A stretch of 64,000 bases of DNA from Herbaspirillum sp. RV1423. GTDB lineage: Bacteria > Pseudomonadota > Gammaproteobacteria > Burkholderiales > Burkholderiaceae_D. The translations under genes and the position numbers were made by a program. Each line of letters starts with the position of its first letter. The first letter of the stretch is position 1. The DNA is taken from the NCBI RefSeq assembly GCF_000577615.1, contig NZ_CBXX010000017.1:1-64000 (forward strand), in the 5' to 3' direction. Under the pieces are notes generated by a model. It had not been told where the DNA came from. It was given only the letters and a program-made list of their open reading frames with translations, and ran no database searches. Below, in pieces: positions 1 through 6,795 of this stretch.

Positions 1-2
1 CC

Positions 3-155
3 ATCCTGCTGATCGAACACGACGTCAAACTCATGATGGGGCTGTGCAACCGCTTGACGGTGCTGGACTACGGCAAGCCGATCGCCGAAGGAGTGCCGGC
101 CGACGTGCAAAAGAACCCGGCGGTGATCGAGGCGTATCTGGGCGCCAGCCACTAA
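3..155 (+). CDS. livG: Branched-chain amino-acid ABC transporter ATPase, C-terminal end (partial)
   Basis: This is the last 50 codons of an ABC ATPase; the rest lies before the window. The visible part starts at the H-loop strand (ILLIEHDVKLMMGLCNR) and ends with the 'LDYGKPIAEG...IEAYLG' tail characteristic of LivG-type ATPases. LivG and LivF energise uptake of branched-chain amino acids or related amides from the periplasm. The livF homologue follows 87 bp downstream on the same strand, which supports LivG over other ABC ATPases. The exact substrate cannot be told from this fragment. Confidence 0.85.
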   Translation: MLLIEHDVKLMMGLCNRLTVLDYGKPIAEGVPADVQKNPAVIEAYLGASH

Positions 156-164
156 ATCGCGATC

Positions 165-208
165 CGTCGTCCCGACCCAAGCCGGGACCCAGCGTGCGCT
201 GGAACGAC
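165..208 (+). repeat. Copy 1 of a dispersed intergenic repeat with a CCAGCGTGCGCTGG palindrome
   Basis: The livG-livF gap contains GTCGTCCCGACCC followed by the 14-bp palindrome CCAGCGTGCGCTGG (189-202) and another CGAC. The same palindrome, in a similar GGGNCCCAGCG...CTGGNNCGAC setting, recurs at 48702-48715. It is a REP-like short interspersed repeat and is non-coding. No function is implied beyond a possible mRNA hairpin between two cotranscribed genes. Confidence 0.6.
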
Positions 209-242
209 ACCCTAATTGATGAAGCGAGTTCAAGAAACCACC

Positions 243-968
243 ATGACAACGAACATCTTAAAAATCGACGACCTCAGCGTGGCCTATGGCGGCATCCAGG
301 CGGTCAAGGGCGCGAGCCTGGAAGTCAACGAAGGCGAACTGGTGACCCTGATCGGGGCCAACGGCGCCGGCAAGACCACCACCCTGAAAGCCATCACCGG
401 CACCTTGCCCAACTGCAAGGTGCAAGGCCACATCAGCTACCTGGGCCAGGCCCTGAAGGGGCAGAGCTCGTTCCACCTGGTGCAGCAAAAGCTGGCGATG
501 GTGCCGGAAGGGCGGGGCGTCTTTACGCGCATGAGCATTCATGAAAACCTGCTCATGGGGGCCTACACCAGCGACGACAAGGCGCAGATCCAGCAAGACA
601 TCGAACACTGGTTCACGGTGTTTCCGCGGTTGAAGGAGCGGGCCAGCCAGATGGCGGGGACCCTGTCGGGCGGGGAGCAGCAGATGCTGGCGATGGCGCG
701 GGCCCTGATGAGCCACCCGAAGCTGCTGTTGCTGGATGAACCGTCGATGGGTTTGTCGCCGATCATGGTGGAGAAGATCTTCGAGGTGATCCGCACGGTG
801 TCGGCGCAGGGGATCACGATCCTGCTGGTGGAGCAGAACGCCAAGCTGGCGCTGGAGGCGGCGCATCGCGGCTATGTGATGGAGTCGGGCTTGATCACCA
901 TGACCGGCAATGCCAGGGAGATGCTTAATGATCCGCGCGTCAAGGCGGCTTATCTGGGCGAGGGGTAG
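243..968 (+). CDS. livF: Branched-chain amino-acid ABC transporter ATPase LivF
   Basis: A 241-residue cytoplasmic ATPase of the LivF type, one of the two nucleotide-binding subunits of the high-affinity branched-chain amino-acid (or urea/amide) importer. Visible motifs are Walker A (GANGAGKTT), the Q-loop region, the signature LSGGEQQMLAMARAL, Walker B (LLLLDEPSMGLSP) and the H-loop (LVEQN). The short EGRGVFTRMSIHENL segment is typical of LivF. A TTG 27 bp upstream could extend the frame, but the ATG at 243 gives the normal family N-terminus (MTTNILKIDDLSVAYGG). It ends the liv operon visible here. Confidence 0.93.
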   Translation: MTTNILKIDDLSVAYGGIQAVKGASLEVNEGELVTLIGANGAGKTTTLKAITGTLPNCKVQGHISYLGQALKGQSSFHLVQQKLAMVPEGRGVFTRMSIHENLLMGAYTSDDKAQIQQDIEHWFTVFPRLKERASQMAGTLSGGEQQMLAMARALMSHPKLLLLDEPSMGLSPIMVEKIFEVIRTVSAQGITILLVEQNAKLALEAAHRGYVMESGLITMTGNAREMLNDPRVKAAYLGEG

Positions 969-1051
969 AGGGGGAATGCGCAAGTCTGGTGTAGCATGGG
1001 CTAGTATTTCCGCTGTTTTGCAGATTCAAATCCATCATAAAGGACATTGAA

Positions 1052-1621
1052 ATGAGCGATACCCCGATCACCATTCTTGGCATTTCCGGCAGTCTGCGCG
1101 CAGGTTCTTACAATACCGCAGCCCTGCACGCGGCAGCCGAGTTGCTGCCGACCGGCGTGCGCCTGATACAGGCTGATATCTCTGATATTCCGCTTTACAA
1201 CGACGATGTGCGCGCCAAGGGATGGCCACCTTCCGTCGAGCGCCTTCGCAAACAGATCGCCGAAGCCGACGCCATCCTGTTTTCGACACCCGAGTACAAC
1301 TATTCGATTCCCGGTTTGCTGAAAAACGCCATCGACTGGGCTTCGCGTCCGCCGGAACAGCCGTTCGCCGGCAAGGCTGCGGCGATCATGGGAGCCAGTC
1401 CGGGCGCCATCGGCACCGCACGCGCGCAATATCACTTGCGCCAGATCGGCGTCTTCCTCGATCTCAAATTTCTCAACAAGCCGGAAGTCATGATAGGCGG
1501 CGCCGGCGACCGCTTCGACGCCAGCGGCAAGCTCACGCACGAGCCGACGCGCGAGTTCATCAAGACCTTGCTGACGGCGTTGCAGGAACTGGCGTTGCAA
1601 CTCAAACAGTACAAGAAGTAG
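1052..1621 (+). CDS. NADPH-dependent FMN reductase (ChrR/azoreductase type)
   Basis: A 189-residue flavodoxin-fold oxidoreductase. The N-terminus ITILGISGSLRAGSYN is the FMN-phosphate-binding loop of the NADPH-dependent FMN reductase family, and STPEYNYSIPGLLKNAIDW matches the family's second flavin contact motif. Members reduce FMN, quinones, azo dyes or chromate with NAD(P)H and often protect against oxidative stress. The start has an AAAGGA element 7 nt upstream. It is monocistronic: a rho-independent terminator follows within 20 bp. The physiological substrate cannot be assigned from sequence. Confidence 0.9.
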   Translation: MSDTPITILGISGSLRAGSYNTAALHAAAELLPTGVRLIQADISDIPLYNDDVRAKGWPPSVERLRKQIAEADAILFSTPEYNYSIPGLLKNAIDWASRPPEQPFAGKAAAIMGASPGAIGTARAQYHLRQIGVFLDLKFLNKPEVMIGGAGDRFDASGKLTHEPTREFIKTLLTALQELALQLKQYKK

Positions 1622-1639
1622 CCATATGGAGCTCGAAGA

Positions 1640-1664
1640 AAAAGCGGCCCGCAGGCCGCTTTTT
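1640..1664 (+). terminator. Rho-independent terminator of the FMN reductase gene
   Basis: A perfect 10-bp stem (AAAAGCGGCC, 1640-1649, with GGCCGCTTTT, 1654-1663) closes a CGCA loop and runs into a T tract. Its A-rich 5' side means it may also serve the convergent gene ending at 1687. Confidence 0.9.
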
Positions 1665-1686
1665 CTATTGCGTCGGAAGTAAAGGC

Positions 1687-2151
1687 TTATGCTGCTTTCC
1701 TGGCCCGTACCTGATCGCGCAATGCGTGGACACGATCGTGGTTAACTATCACACCTTGGTACTGGCGTTCGATGATCAGGCGCACATCGCTCGGCAAGTC
1801 TTCCGCCAACGCTTTGCGATACGCATCGACGGCGGCATCTTCTCCACGTTCGCATTCGTTCAGGATGACCTCATCGTCCTTGCCCATGATCGCCGTCCTC
1901 AGGTTCAGCCACTGGCGGTGCAAGGCGCCGCTGACGCTGCTGTGGGTAACAGGATCGCCGCCAAGCGCGCGCACCATATTCTGCAATTCCAGCACGGTCT
2001 GGCCGCAGGCCTGCGAGCGTTCCAGGAATTGATTCTTGTAGTAGACCTGGCGCTCGGAAGCATCTTCGGCGCAGACGCGGAAACCTTCTTCGCCATCCCG
2101 GGAAATCTGAATCAGATCGTTCAGCGTGTCTATCAGTCTGTCGTTTTTCAT
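1687..2151 (-). CDS. PA2169/DUF2383-type four-helix-bundle protein
   Basis: A 154-residue soluble, highly charged helical protein. The N-terminus (DRLIDTLNDLIQISRDGEEG) and the central region ending in YQGVIVNHDRVHALRD match the PA2169/DUF2383 family, ferritin-like four-helix bundles of unknown function often found with stress genes. Two adjacent ATGs exist; the inner one (2151) sits 6 nt after AAAGG and is preferred. It heads the left edge of the small stress-protein island and is transcribed away from it. Confidence 0.75.
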   Translation of the reverse strand: MKNDRLIDTLNDLIQISRDGEEGFRVCAEDASERQVYYKNQFLERSQACGQTVLELQNMVRALGGDPVTHSSVSGALHRQWLNLRTAIMGKDDEVILNECERGEDAAVDAYRKALAEDLPSDVRLIIERQYQGVIVNHDRVHALRDQVRARKAA

Positions 2152-2222
2152 CATGTGCCTTTCAGTGGAATTGAGGAAAAAAGAAAATGTTTTTCTTTTT
2201 CTTCTCATGCATCAGTGCACGC

Positions 2223-2300
2223 TCAGTGAGCAAAAAGATAGATCAGCACCAGCGCGAATGCCGGAACGCCGAGTATCCAGGCAAGGAAATATTTACCCAT
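2223..2300 (-). CDS. 25-residue single-span membrane miniprotein (copy A)
   Basis: A 25-codon ORF starting at ATG 2300 with GGAG 9 nt upstream. The protein is almost entirely hydrophobic (AWILGVPAFALVLIYLF) with a Lys at position 3, so it should insert as one inner-membrane helix. It has the same length and the same pattern (M-x-K-x4-W-x-L-G-x-P-x3-L) as the ORF at 3262-3339, which argues that both are real. A two-box promoter-like motif lies about 147 bp upstream on this strand. Function is unknown; small one-helix proteins of this type often modulate larger membrane complexes. Confidence 0.65.
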   Translation of the reverse strand: MGKYFLAWILGVPAFALVLIYLFAH

Positions 2301-2446
2301 GACTTGCTTCTCCAAAATAAGGTAGGTCAACAAGGTGACCGGGTAGACGCGCATGCGGGTGCAATCTGCGGGCCTTTTGCCATCAGGTAATGGCATCGAA
2401 CCACTACCCGATGTTTTCATCGTAGCGGCAGCAGCACGGCGCTTCC

Positions 2447-2476
2447 ATCAGACTTATGCCGAACTTGTTGTAGGAG
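2447..2476 (-). promoter_or_regulatory. Two-box stress promoter motif, site 1 (minus strand)
   Basis: Reading on the minus strand, TCCTAC (in 2470-2476) is followed after exactly 16 nt by GTCTGAT (2453-2447). Boxes and spacing match the sites at 2548, 3137 and 8873. It points towards the 25-residue miniprotein at 2300. The second box resembles ECF sigma -10 elements (TCTGA-like). An ECF-dependent promoter is an inference. Confidence 0.5.
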
Positions 2477-2547
2477 GGGAAGGGAAGAAGTCCGTAAGGA
2501 GCGCCATCGTGACCCATTGAAAGCCTTTGCCGGAGCGGCTTCTCATC

Positions 2548-2580
2548 TTGTCCTACAAGACAATTGGCGGGCGTCCTATA
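2548..2580 (+). promoter_or_regulatory. Two-box stress promoter motif, site 2
   Basis: CTTGTCCTAC (2548-2557), 16 nt, then GTCCTAT (2574-2580), 72 bp before the CsbD-like gene. The first box and following bases form the 13-bp palindrome CTTGTCCTACAAG, which is identical at 3137. The repeated boxes are 23 bp apart start to start. It could be an ECF promoter or paired operator half-sites. Confidence 0.6.
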
Positions 2581-2652
2581 CCTCTTTCCTGAGTGCATTG
2601 TTACGATACGTTTCAATGCTTCATCCCTGCCCGAATCAACAAGGAGCGCGCC

Positions 2653-2847
2653 ATGAACAAAGATCAATTGCTTGGAAACATGAAGATATTCCTGGGGCGC
2701 CTGCATGAAAACCTGGCGCGCCTGACCGGCAGTCAGATGCGCCACCGCGATGCGCTGCAATTGCAGGAAGCCGGCAAGGTACAGCGCACATTGGGGGAGG
2801 CGCGCCGGATCATCAAGCGTTCAATCAAGCAGCAGATGTCGGTTTGA
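2653..2847 (+). CDS. Divergent CsbD-like small stress protein
   Basis: A 64-residue hydrophilic helical protein. It begins MNKDQLLGN, like the clear CsbD protein at 9021 (MNKDQVQGK), and keeps the family's spaced Gly, 'LTGS' and 'EAGKVQRTLGE' elements, but has lost much of the canonical repeat pattern. CsbD proteins are abundant general-stress proteins of unknown biochemical role. AAGGAG lies 8 nt before the ATG. Assignment to CsbD is by pattern and is less certain than for the 9021 gene. Confidence 0.65.
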   Translation: MNKDQLLGNMKIFLGRLHENLARLTGSQMRHRDALQLQEAGKVQRTLGEARRIIKRSIKQQMSV

Positions 2848-2880
2848 CACGGCAGCGATGCAACAGGAACAGGAGCAACC

Positions 2881-3096
2881 ATGTTGAACAAGCGAAATCT
2901 CTTGCTGGCGCTGGGATTGTCCGGCGCGGCCGTCATCGCGGTCCTGAACGTCTGCGCCAATCGCTTGCAGAACAAGGATGCGCGCCTCCAGCGCAAAGCG
3001 CTGCAACGTTGGGAAGGCGAGGGCGGCAATGTCGTGGCGCCGACCATGCCGACGGTCGCCGTCAAGGACGACTTGTCCCAGGACGCCACGCCTTGA
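2881..3096 (+). CDS. Small membrane-anchored hypothetical protein
   Basis: A 71-residue protein with one N-terminal hydrophobic segment (LLLALGLSGAAVIAVLNVCA, residues 7-26), which could be a signal anchor, followed by a short charged, helix-prone tail and a Pro/Thr-rich end. No known family is recognised. It starts 34 bp after the CsbD-like gene on the same strand and is probably cotranscribed from the 2548 motif. The Cys near the end of the hydrophobic segment lacks a good lipobox. Confidence 0.55.
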   Translation: MLNKRNLLLALGLSGAAVIAVLNVCANRLQNKDARLQRKALQRWEGEGGNVVAPTMPTVAVKDDLSQDATP

Positions 3097-3136
3097 CCCT
3101 TAACTTAACGTTTGACGTGCATTGGCAGTTAGCGCC

Positions 3137-3169
3137 CTTGTCCTACAAGGCAATCAGCAGCAGTCCTAT
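3137..3169 (+). promoter_or_regulatory. Two-box stress promoter motif, site 3
   Basis: CTTGTCCTAC (3137-3146), 16 nt, then GTCCTAT (3163-3169). The first 13 bp (CTTGTCCTACAAG) and the second box are identical to the site at 2548. It lies 92 bp upstream of the miniprotein at 3262 and 213 bp upstream of the DUF883 gene. Confidence 0.6.
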
Positions 3170-3261
3170 CGCTGTCGCAGCGGGCTGTCGGTATCGTTAA
3201 ACCCCAAACAGAGACAACGCGGTTCGTTTCATCACACAAAAATACCGAAACGGGTGCAACC

Positions 3262-3339
3262 ATGGAAAAACGGGTGATTTGCTGGTTATTGGGCATGCCC
3301 ATGCTGATGCTGCTTATCCTTCAGTACCTCCTGTATTGA
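3262..3339 (+). CDS. 25-residue single-span membrane miniprotein (copy B)
   Basis: A 25-codon ORF (MEKRVICWLLGMPMLM...) encoding one hydrophobic helix after a basic N-terminus (Lys3, Arg4). Length, Lys3, Trp8, Leu10, Gly11, Pro13 and Leu17 coincide with the miniprotein at 2223-2300, so the two look like diverged paralogues. No strong Shine-Dalgarno sequence is visible (GGGTGCAACC precedes the ATG), which lowers confidence. It sits between the 3137 motif and the DUF883 gene and is likely cotranscribed with the latter. Function unknown. Confidence 0.55.
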   Translation: MEKRVICWLLGMPMLMLLILQYLLY

Positions 3340-3382
3340 GCAGGTATTGACGCGGCCAACGAACAAGGAAGGAAAGAGAAAA

Positions 3383-3694
3383 ATGCACGAAGAAAAATTA
3401 CGAACCGTCCGCAGCGACGTACAGGCGCTGCTGCAGGAAGCGCAGGAACTGTTCACCGAGGCGGCTGTGGCGACCGGCAAGAAGGCGGAAGACCTGCGCG
3501 CCCAGGGAGAGGAAGTCCTGGACCGCGCCTTCATCAAGGCACAGAGCATCCAATCCTATGTGGTCCAGGCCGGCAAGGAAATCGTCGCCTCGACCGACGA
3601 TTATGTGCAATCCAATCCCTGGCGCGCCATCGTCATCTCCACCGGTATCGGCTTGCTGATCGGCCTGTGCGCGTCGCGCAGTTGCGGACGATGA
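3383..3694 (+). CDS. DUF883 family (ElaB/YqjD-like) membrane-anchored protein
   Basis: A 103-residue protein with the DUF883 layout: a long charged helix (residues 1-75) followed by a C-terminal transmembrane segment preceded by the family's 'DDYVQSNPWRAIVISTGIGLLIGL' signature (here at about 74-97). E. coli ElaB, YqjD and YgaM are RpoS-controlled, C-tail-anchored inner-membrane proteins that associate with ribosomes in stationary phase. It starts 13 nt after GGAAGGAAAG. Neighbouring stress genes fit this role. Confidence 0.85.
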   Translation: MHEEKLRTVRSDVQALLQEAQELFTEAAVATGKKAEDLRAQGEEVLDRAFIKAQSIQSYVVQAGKEIVASTDDYVQSNPWRAIVISTGIGLLIGLCASRSCGR

Positions 3695-3752
3695 GAGTGC
3701 CGAATCTCCTATCTCCAGCCATATAGCCAACGGATAAAAGAGGAACATGATC

Positions 3753-4307
3753 ATGCAAAGCAAACCATCGACGGTTCGTCGCATTGCAGACAAGCCGTTT
3801 CATATCGACCGAGAGCAGGTGCGCGAGGCAGCAAAGAAATTGAGCGACGGCGCCGTTACGCAGGGCTACAAGGGCAACCGCGAGGAAGTCGTGTCCATGC
3901 TCAACGATGCGCTGGCGACCGAACTGGTCTGCGTGCTGCGCTATAAACGCCACTATTTCACTGCGTCGGGGTTGGAGAATGAGCCTATCAAGGCCGAGTT
4001 TCTGCAACACGCGATGGAAGAAGAGGGACACGCCAACCAGATCGCCGAACGTATCGTCCAGCTCAACGGCGAACCGGACTTCAATCCGCGTCGGCTTTCC
4101 GAGCGCAGCCATGCGGACTATGACGATTCGAGCGACATCAAATCGATGATCCGCGCCAATCTGCTGGCCGAGCGTATTGCCATCGAAGCCTACCGCCAGA
4201 TGATAGAACGCATCGGCGACGATGATCCGACCACGCGTCATCTGCTCATTTCCATCATGGCGAAGGAAGAGGAACACGCCAACGACATGAGCGACCTGCT
4301 GGATTGA
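3753..4307 (+). CDS. Ferritin-like (bacterioferritin/Dps-type) protein
   Basis: A 184-residue four-helix-bundle ferritin-like protein. The di-iron ligands are visible in order: Glu in ATELVCVLRYKRHYF, ExxH in EEEGHANQIAERI, Glu in LLAERIAIEAYRQM and ExxH in AKEEEHANDM. It probably oxidises and sequesters iron, or protects against peroxide. It differs from heme-binding bacterioferritin in its N-terminal extension (about 45 residues). Two starts are possible (3747 or 3753); AGAGG spaces better to 3753. A terminator-like hairpin follows at 4400. Confidence 0.85.
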   Translation: MQSKPSTVRRIADKPFHIDREQVREAAKKLSDGAVTQGYKGNREEVVSMLNDALATELVCVLRYKRHYFTASGLENEPIKAEFLQHAMEEEGHANQIAERIVQLNGEPDFNPRRLSERSHADYDDSSDIKSMIRANLLAERIAIEAYRQMIERIGDDDPTTRHLLISIMAKEEEHANDMSDLLD

Positions 4308-4399
4308 CTGCGCCAGTTCGGCGCGTAGCCGCAATTTTTTGAAGAGCGCAACAAGGATTGGCGCACTGATTGCGCCGCTTCCATTGCTGCATGGATGAC

Positions 4400-4429
4400 G
4401 GGGTGCGCCATGGGCGATCCCCTTTTTTT
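4400..4429 (+). terminator. Terminator downstream of the ferritin-like gene
   Basis: An interrupted stem (GGGG/CCCC outer, CGCC/GGCG inner) spanning 4400-4422 is followed by seven T residues. It ends only 17 nt before the next ATG (4447), so it could also attenuate transcription into that gene. Confidence 0.65.
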
Positions 4430-4446
4430 AAACCAAGGGAGTTTCA

Positions 4447-4824
4447 ATGAAAAAATTCATCGCCACCTGCATTTTCGCCTCCGCCGCTCTGGGCGCACAC
4501 GGCATGGCCGGTGCGGCCGATGCCGTCAAGGCTCAATACAAGGCAGATGTTGCAGCGGCCGATGCGGATTACAAGGCCGCCAAGGCCAAGTGCAAGCCGC
4601 TCAAGGGCAATGAGCAGGATGTGTGCCGGAAGGAAGCAAAGGCGGCCCACGAAACAGCGGTGGCCGATGCCAAGGCCAAGCGCAAAACCACCGATGCCCG
4701 CAAGGACGCTTCCAAGACTTCCAATGACGCCGAATACCAGGTCGCCAAGGAAAAATGCGACGCCCTGAGCGGCGCGGAAAAGGATCGGTGCCAGACAGCA
4801 GCAAAATCTCAATACGGCAAGTAA
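4447..4824 (+). CDS. Secreted Lys/Ala-rich protein with paired-cysteine CKPLKG motif
   Basis: A 125-residue protein with a signal peptide (MKKFIATCIFASAALGAHGMAGA, cleavage near residue 24) and a mature part that is strongly helical and rich in Ala, Lys and Asp. It contains two Cys pairs spaced alike: CKPLKGNEQDVCRKEAK and CDALSGAEKDRCQTAAK. The first pair is nearly the same as one in the protein at 10213-10536. Such proteins occur as abundant periplasmic stress proteins in Oxalobacteraceae; the function is unknown and no named family is assigned. Confidence 0.7.
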   Translation: MKKFIATCIFASAALGAHGMAGAADAVKAQYKADVAAADADYKAAKAKCKPLKGNEQDVCRKEAKAAHETAVADAKAKRKTTDARKDASKTSNDAEYQVAKEKCDALSGAEKDRCQTAAKSQYGK

Positions 4825-4931
4825 TTGCCTCCATGTATCTGTAGCTGCAAGGTCATGGAGAGGTAGCGATGCTTCTCCATAAAAACAATCGTAAGCAATC
4901 TGTCGTCGAATTTACCAACAAGGAGATCATC

Positions 4932-5249
4932 ATGACTTTATCTTTGACCAAACGTTTTATGGGCCTTTTCCTCGCGCTGATGATGGTATCGCTGGTCGGC
5001 TGCGCTTCCGGGCCGAACAAGGAAGGCACCGGCGAATATGTCGATGACGCCGTCATCACCACCAAAGTGAAATCCGCCATCTTCCAGGAACCCAACCTGA
5101 AGTCGGCCGAGATCAATGTGGAAACCTACAAGGGCGTGGTCCAACTGAGCGGTTTTGTCAGTTCTGCAACGGCTTCGAGCCGCGCCACCGAATTGGCGCG
5201 CGGCGTCCAGGGTGTAAAGTCGGTCAAGAATGACCTGCGCCTGAAATAA
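4932..5249 (+). CDS. BON-domain lipoprotein (OsmY-like)
   Basis: A 105-residue lipoprotein: signal peptide with lipobox SLVGC (Cys about 23), then one BON domain (DDAVITTKVKSAIFQEPNLKSAEINVETYKG...) ending in VQGVKSVKNDLRLK. BON domains bind phospholipids or the outer membrane and are induced by osmotic or envelope stress. AGGAG lies 7 nt before the chosen ATG; a frame-extending ATG at 4869 would bury the signal peptide and was not used. It is smaller than OsmY, which has two BON domains. Confidence 0.85.
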   Translation: MTLSLTKRFMGLFLALMMVSLVGCASGPNKEGTGEYVDDAVITTKVKSAIFQEPNLKSAEINVETYKGVVQLSGFVSSATASSRATELARGVQGVKSVKNDLRLK

Positions 5250-5470
5250 CGCAGCAAGGGCGGCGGTTGCGGCCGTCGCCCGAAAGGCGTCCGAATGGAA
5301 ATCGGGAATCGTATTAATGTATAGTTAGCCGCGGAAGGCATCCGGAACTCCGGATCACTCGAACAGATGACAAGAAGGCTGTAGAAAAACAGACAGGAAA
5401 TAACGCAGTTCGACTGCATTTGTCCGATCAAAAAAGAGATGCAGCATTGTTTTGGTGCTCGTAAAAAACT

Positions 5471-6100
5471 ATGACAAAAATATTGGTAGTCGATGATCAC
5501 GCAGTCGTGCGCGCCGGAGTCCAGCATTTCATTGCGGACATTCCGAATATGGAAGTCGGCGGCGAAGCCAGTACTGCGGAAGAAGCGATCCGCCTGGTGC
5601 GTACTCAGGAGTGGGATATTGTCCTGCTCGATATTGCGATGCCGGACAAGAGCGGCGTCGAAGTGCTGAAACAGATCAAGCGCGAGAAGCCGGCCTTGCC
5701 GGTCCTGATGCTGAGCATGCATCCTGAAAGCCGCTATGCGGTACAGGTATTGCGCAGCGGCGCCAGCGGATATGTGCAGAAGGAAGCGCTCGCGACCGAC
5801 CTGGTCAGCGCCATCAACACCATCCTGCGCGGTCACAAATATATCAGTTACGGCGTGGCGGAGTTGCTGACAACGGATCCGGTGGATTCCGAAAAGCCGC
5901 TCCACGAGACGCTGTCGCAGCGCGAATACGAAATTTTTTACAAGCTCGGCCAGGGACAGGGCGTGACGCAGATTGCCGACGAACTGTGCCTGAGCGTAAA
6001 AACGGTCAGCACCTATCGCTCGCGCGTGCTGCAGAAGATGAATATGGCGAACAATGCAGACATCATTTATTACGCCATCAAGAACAATCTGATTGATTGA
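5471..6100 (+). CDS. NarL/FixJ-family response regulator
   Basis: A 209-residue response regulator. The receiver (1-120) has the acidic pair in VVDDH, phospho-acceptor Asp54 (LLDIAMPD) and the conserved Lys in GYVQKEA. A LuxR-type helix-turn-helix follows at 145-205 (LSQREYEIF...VTQIADELCLSVKTVSTYRSRVLQKM). It should bind DNA as a phosphorylated dimer. The NarX-type kinase encoded at 6796 is its probable partner, with a second small receiver between them. Preceded by a 220-bp intergenic region that presumably holds its promoter. Confidence 0.9.
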   Translation: MTKILVVDDHAVVRAGVQHFIADIPNMEVGGEASTAEEAIRLVRTQEWDIVLLDIAMPDKSGVEVLKQIKREKPALPVLMLSMHPESRYAVQVLRSGASGYVQKEALATDLVSAINTILRGHKYISYGVAELLTTDPVDSEKPLHETLSQREYEIFYKLGQGQGVTQIADELCLSVKTVSTYRSRVLQKMNMANNADIIYYAIKNNLID

Positions 6101-6196
6101 TTGGCGGTTGCCGGGCGGCGCCCGGCAGGCGAGCACGGGTAGTGCCTGAGAAGGCGGCAACATGCCGATTCATTCGTGGCGTTTTGGATAGTTATC

Positions 6197-6670
6197 ATGG
6201 AACATGTGCGGCAGGAATTAGCGAAGATGAGGGAAGATGCACCGGATGTGCCGTTGAAGATATTTCTCGTCGAAGATTCGGCGGACGTGCGCGACCTTAT
6301 CATGGAGAGCCTGGCTGAAATCCCCGGCGTCGTGCTGGCCGGCTATTCGGACACGGAGCAGGATGCCATGGCGCGGTTGGAGAACGAAAACTATGACGTA
6401 TTGATCCTCGACATCCAGCTCAGGCAGGGCAACGGCATGAACCTTCTGCAGGGGCTTGCGCGCTCCGGCAATCGCCGCCATGACGAACTCAAGATCATTT
6501 TCAGCAACCATGTCAGCTCGACTTACCGCCGTGTCGGTTTGCAGTACGGCGTGCAGTTCTTCTTTGACAAGTCTTCCGAATTCACCAAATTGCGCAGCCT
6601 GATCGAAAAGCTCGGCGGCAGAGGGGTCTTCCCAAAAAATGGCCCACCGCCAGGCCTTGCTCCGGCATAA
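6197..6670 (+). CDS. Single-domain response regulator (CheY-like) with N- and C-terminal extensions
   Basis: A 157-residue protein that is essentially a receiver domain (residues 20-140): acidic residues in FLVEDSAD, Asp72 in ILDIQLRQG, a Ser/Thr-position Ser in IIFSNHVSS and Lys in FFFDKSSEF. No output domain is present; the C-terminal tail is a short Pro/Gly-rich stretch. It lies between a NarL-type regulator and a NarX-type kinase, which suggests a phosphate sink or a second output of the same kinase. The ATG at 6197 is preferred over 6176 because family members start shortly before the receiver. Confidence 0.8.
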   Translation: MEHVRQELAKMREDAPDVPLKIFLVEDSADVRDLIMESLAEIPGVVLAGYSDTEQDAMARLENENYDVLILDIQLRQGNGMNLLQGLARSGNRRHDELKIIFSNHVSSTYRRVGLQYGVQFFFDKSSEFTKLRSLIEKLGGRGVFPKNGPPPGLAPA

Positions 6671-6795
6671 GCTGTCGCCGTCTGCAACGCGGCCCTGAGA
6701 TTCGCACAATGCGCCGGCGCAGTTCAATATAATGTGACTGCATGCGGTTGCGCGCCTGTTTGCGCAGTCAACGAAAAAATCAGGGATCCCAGCAC

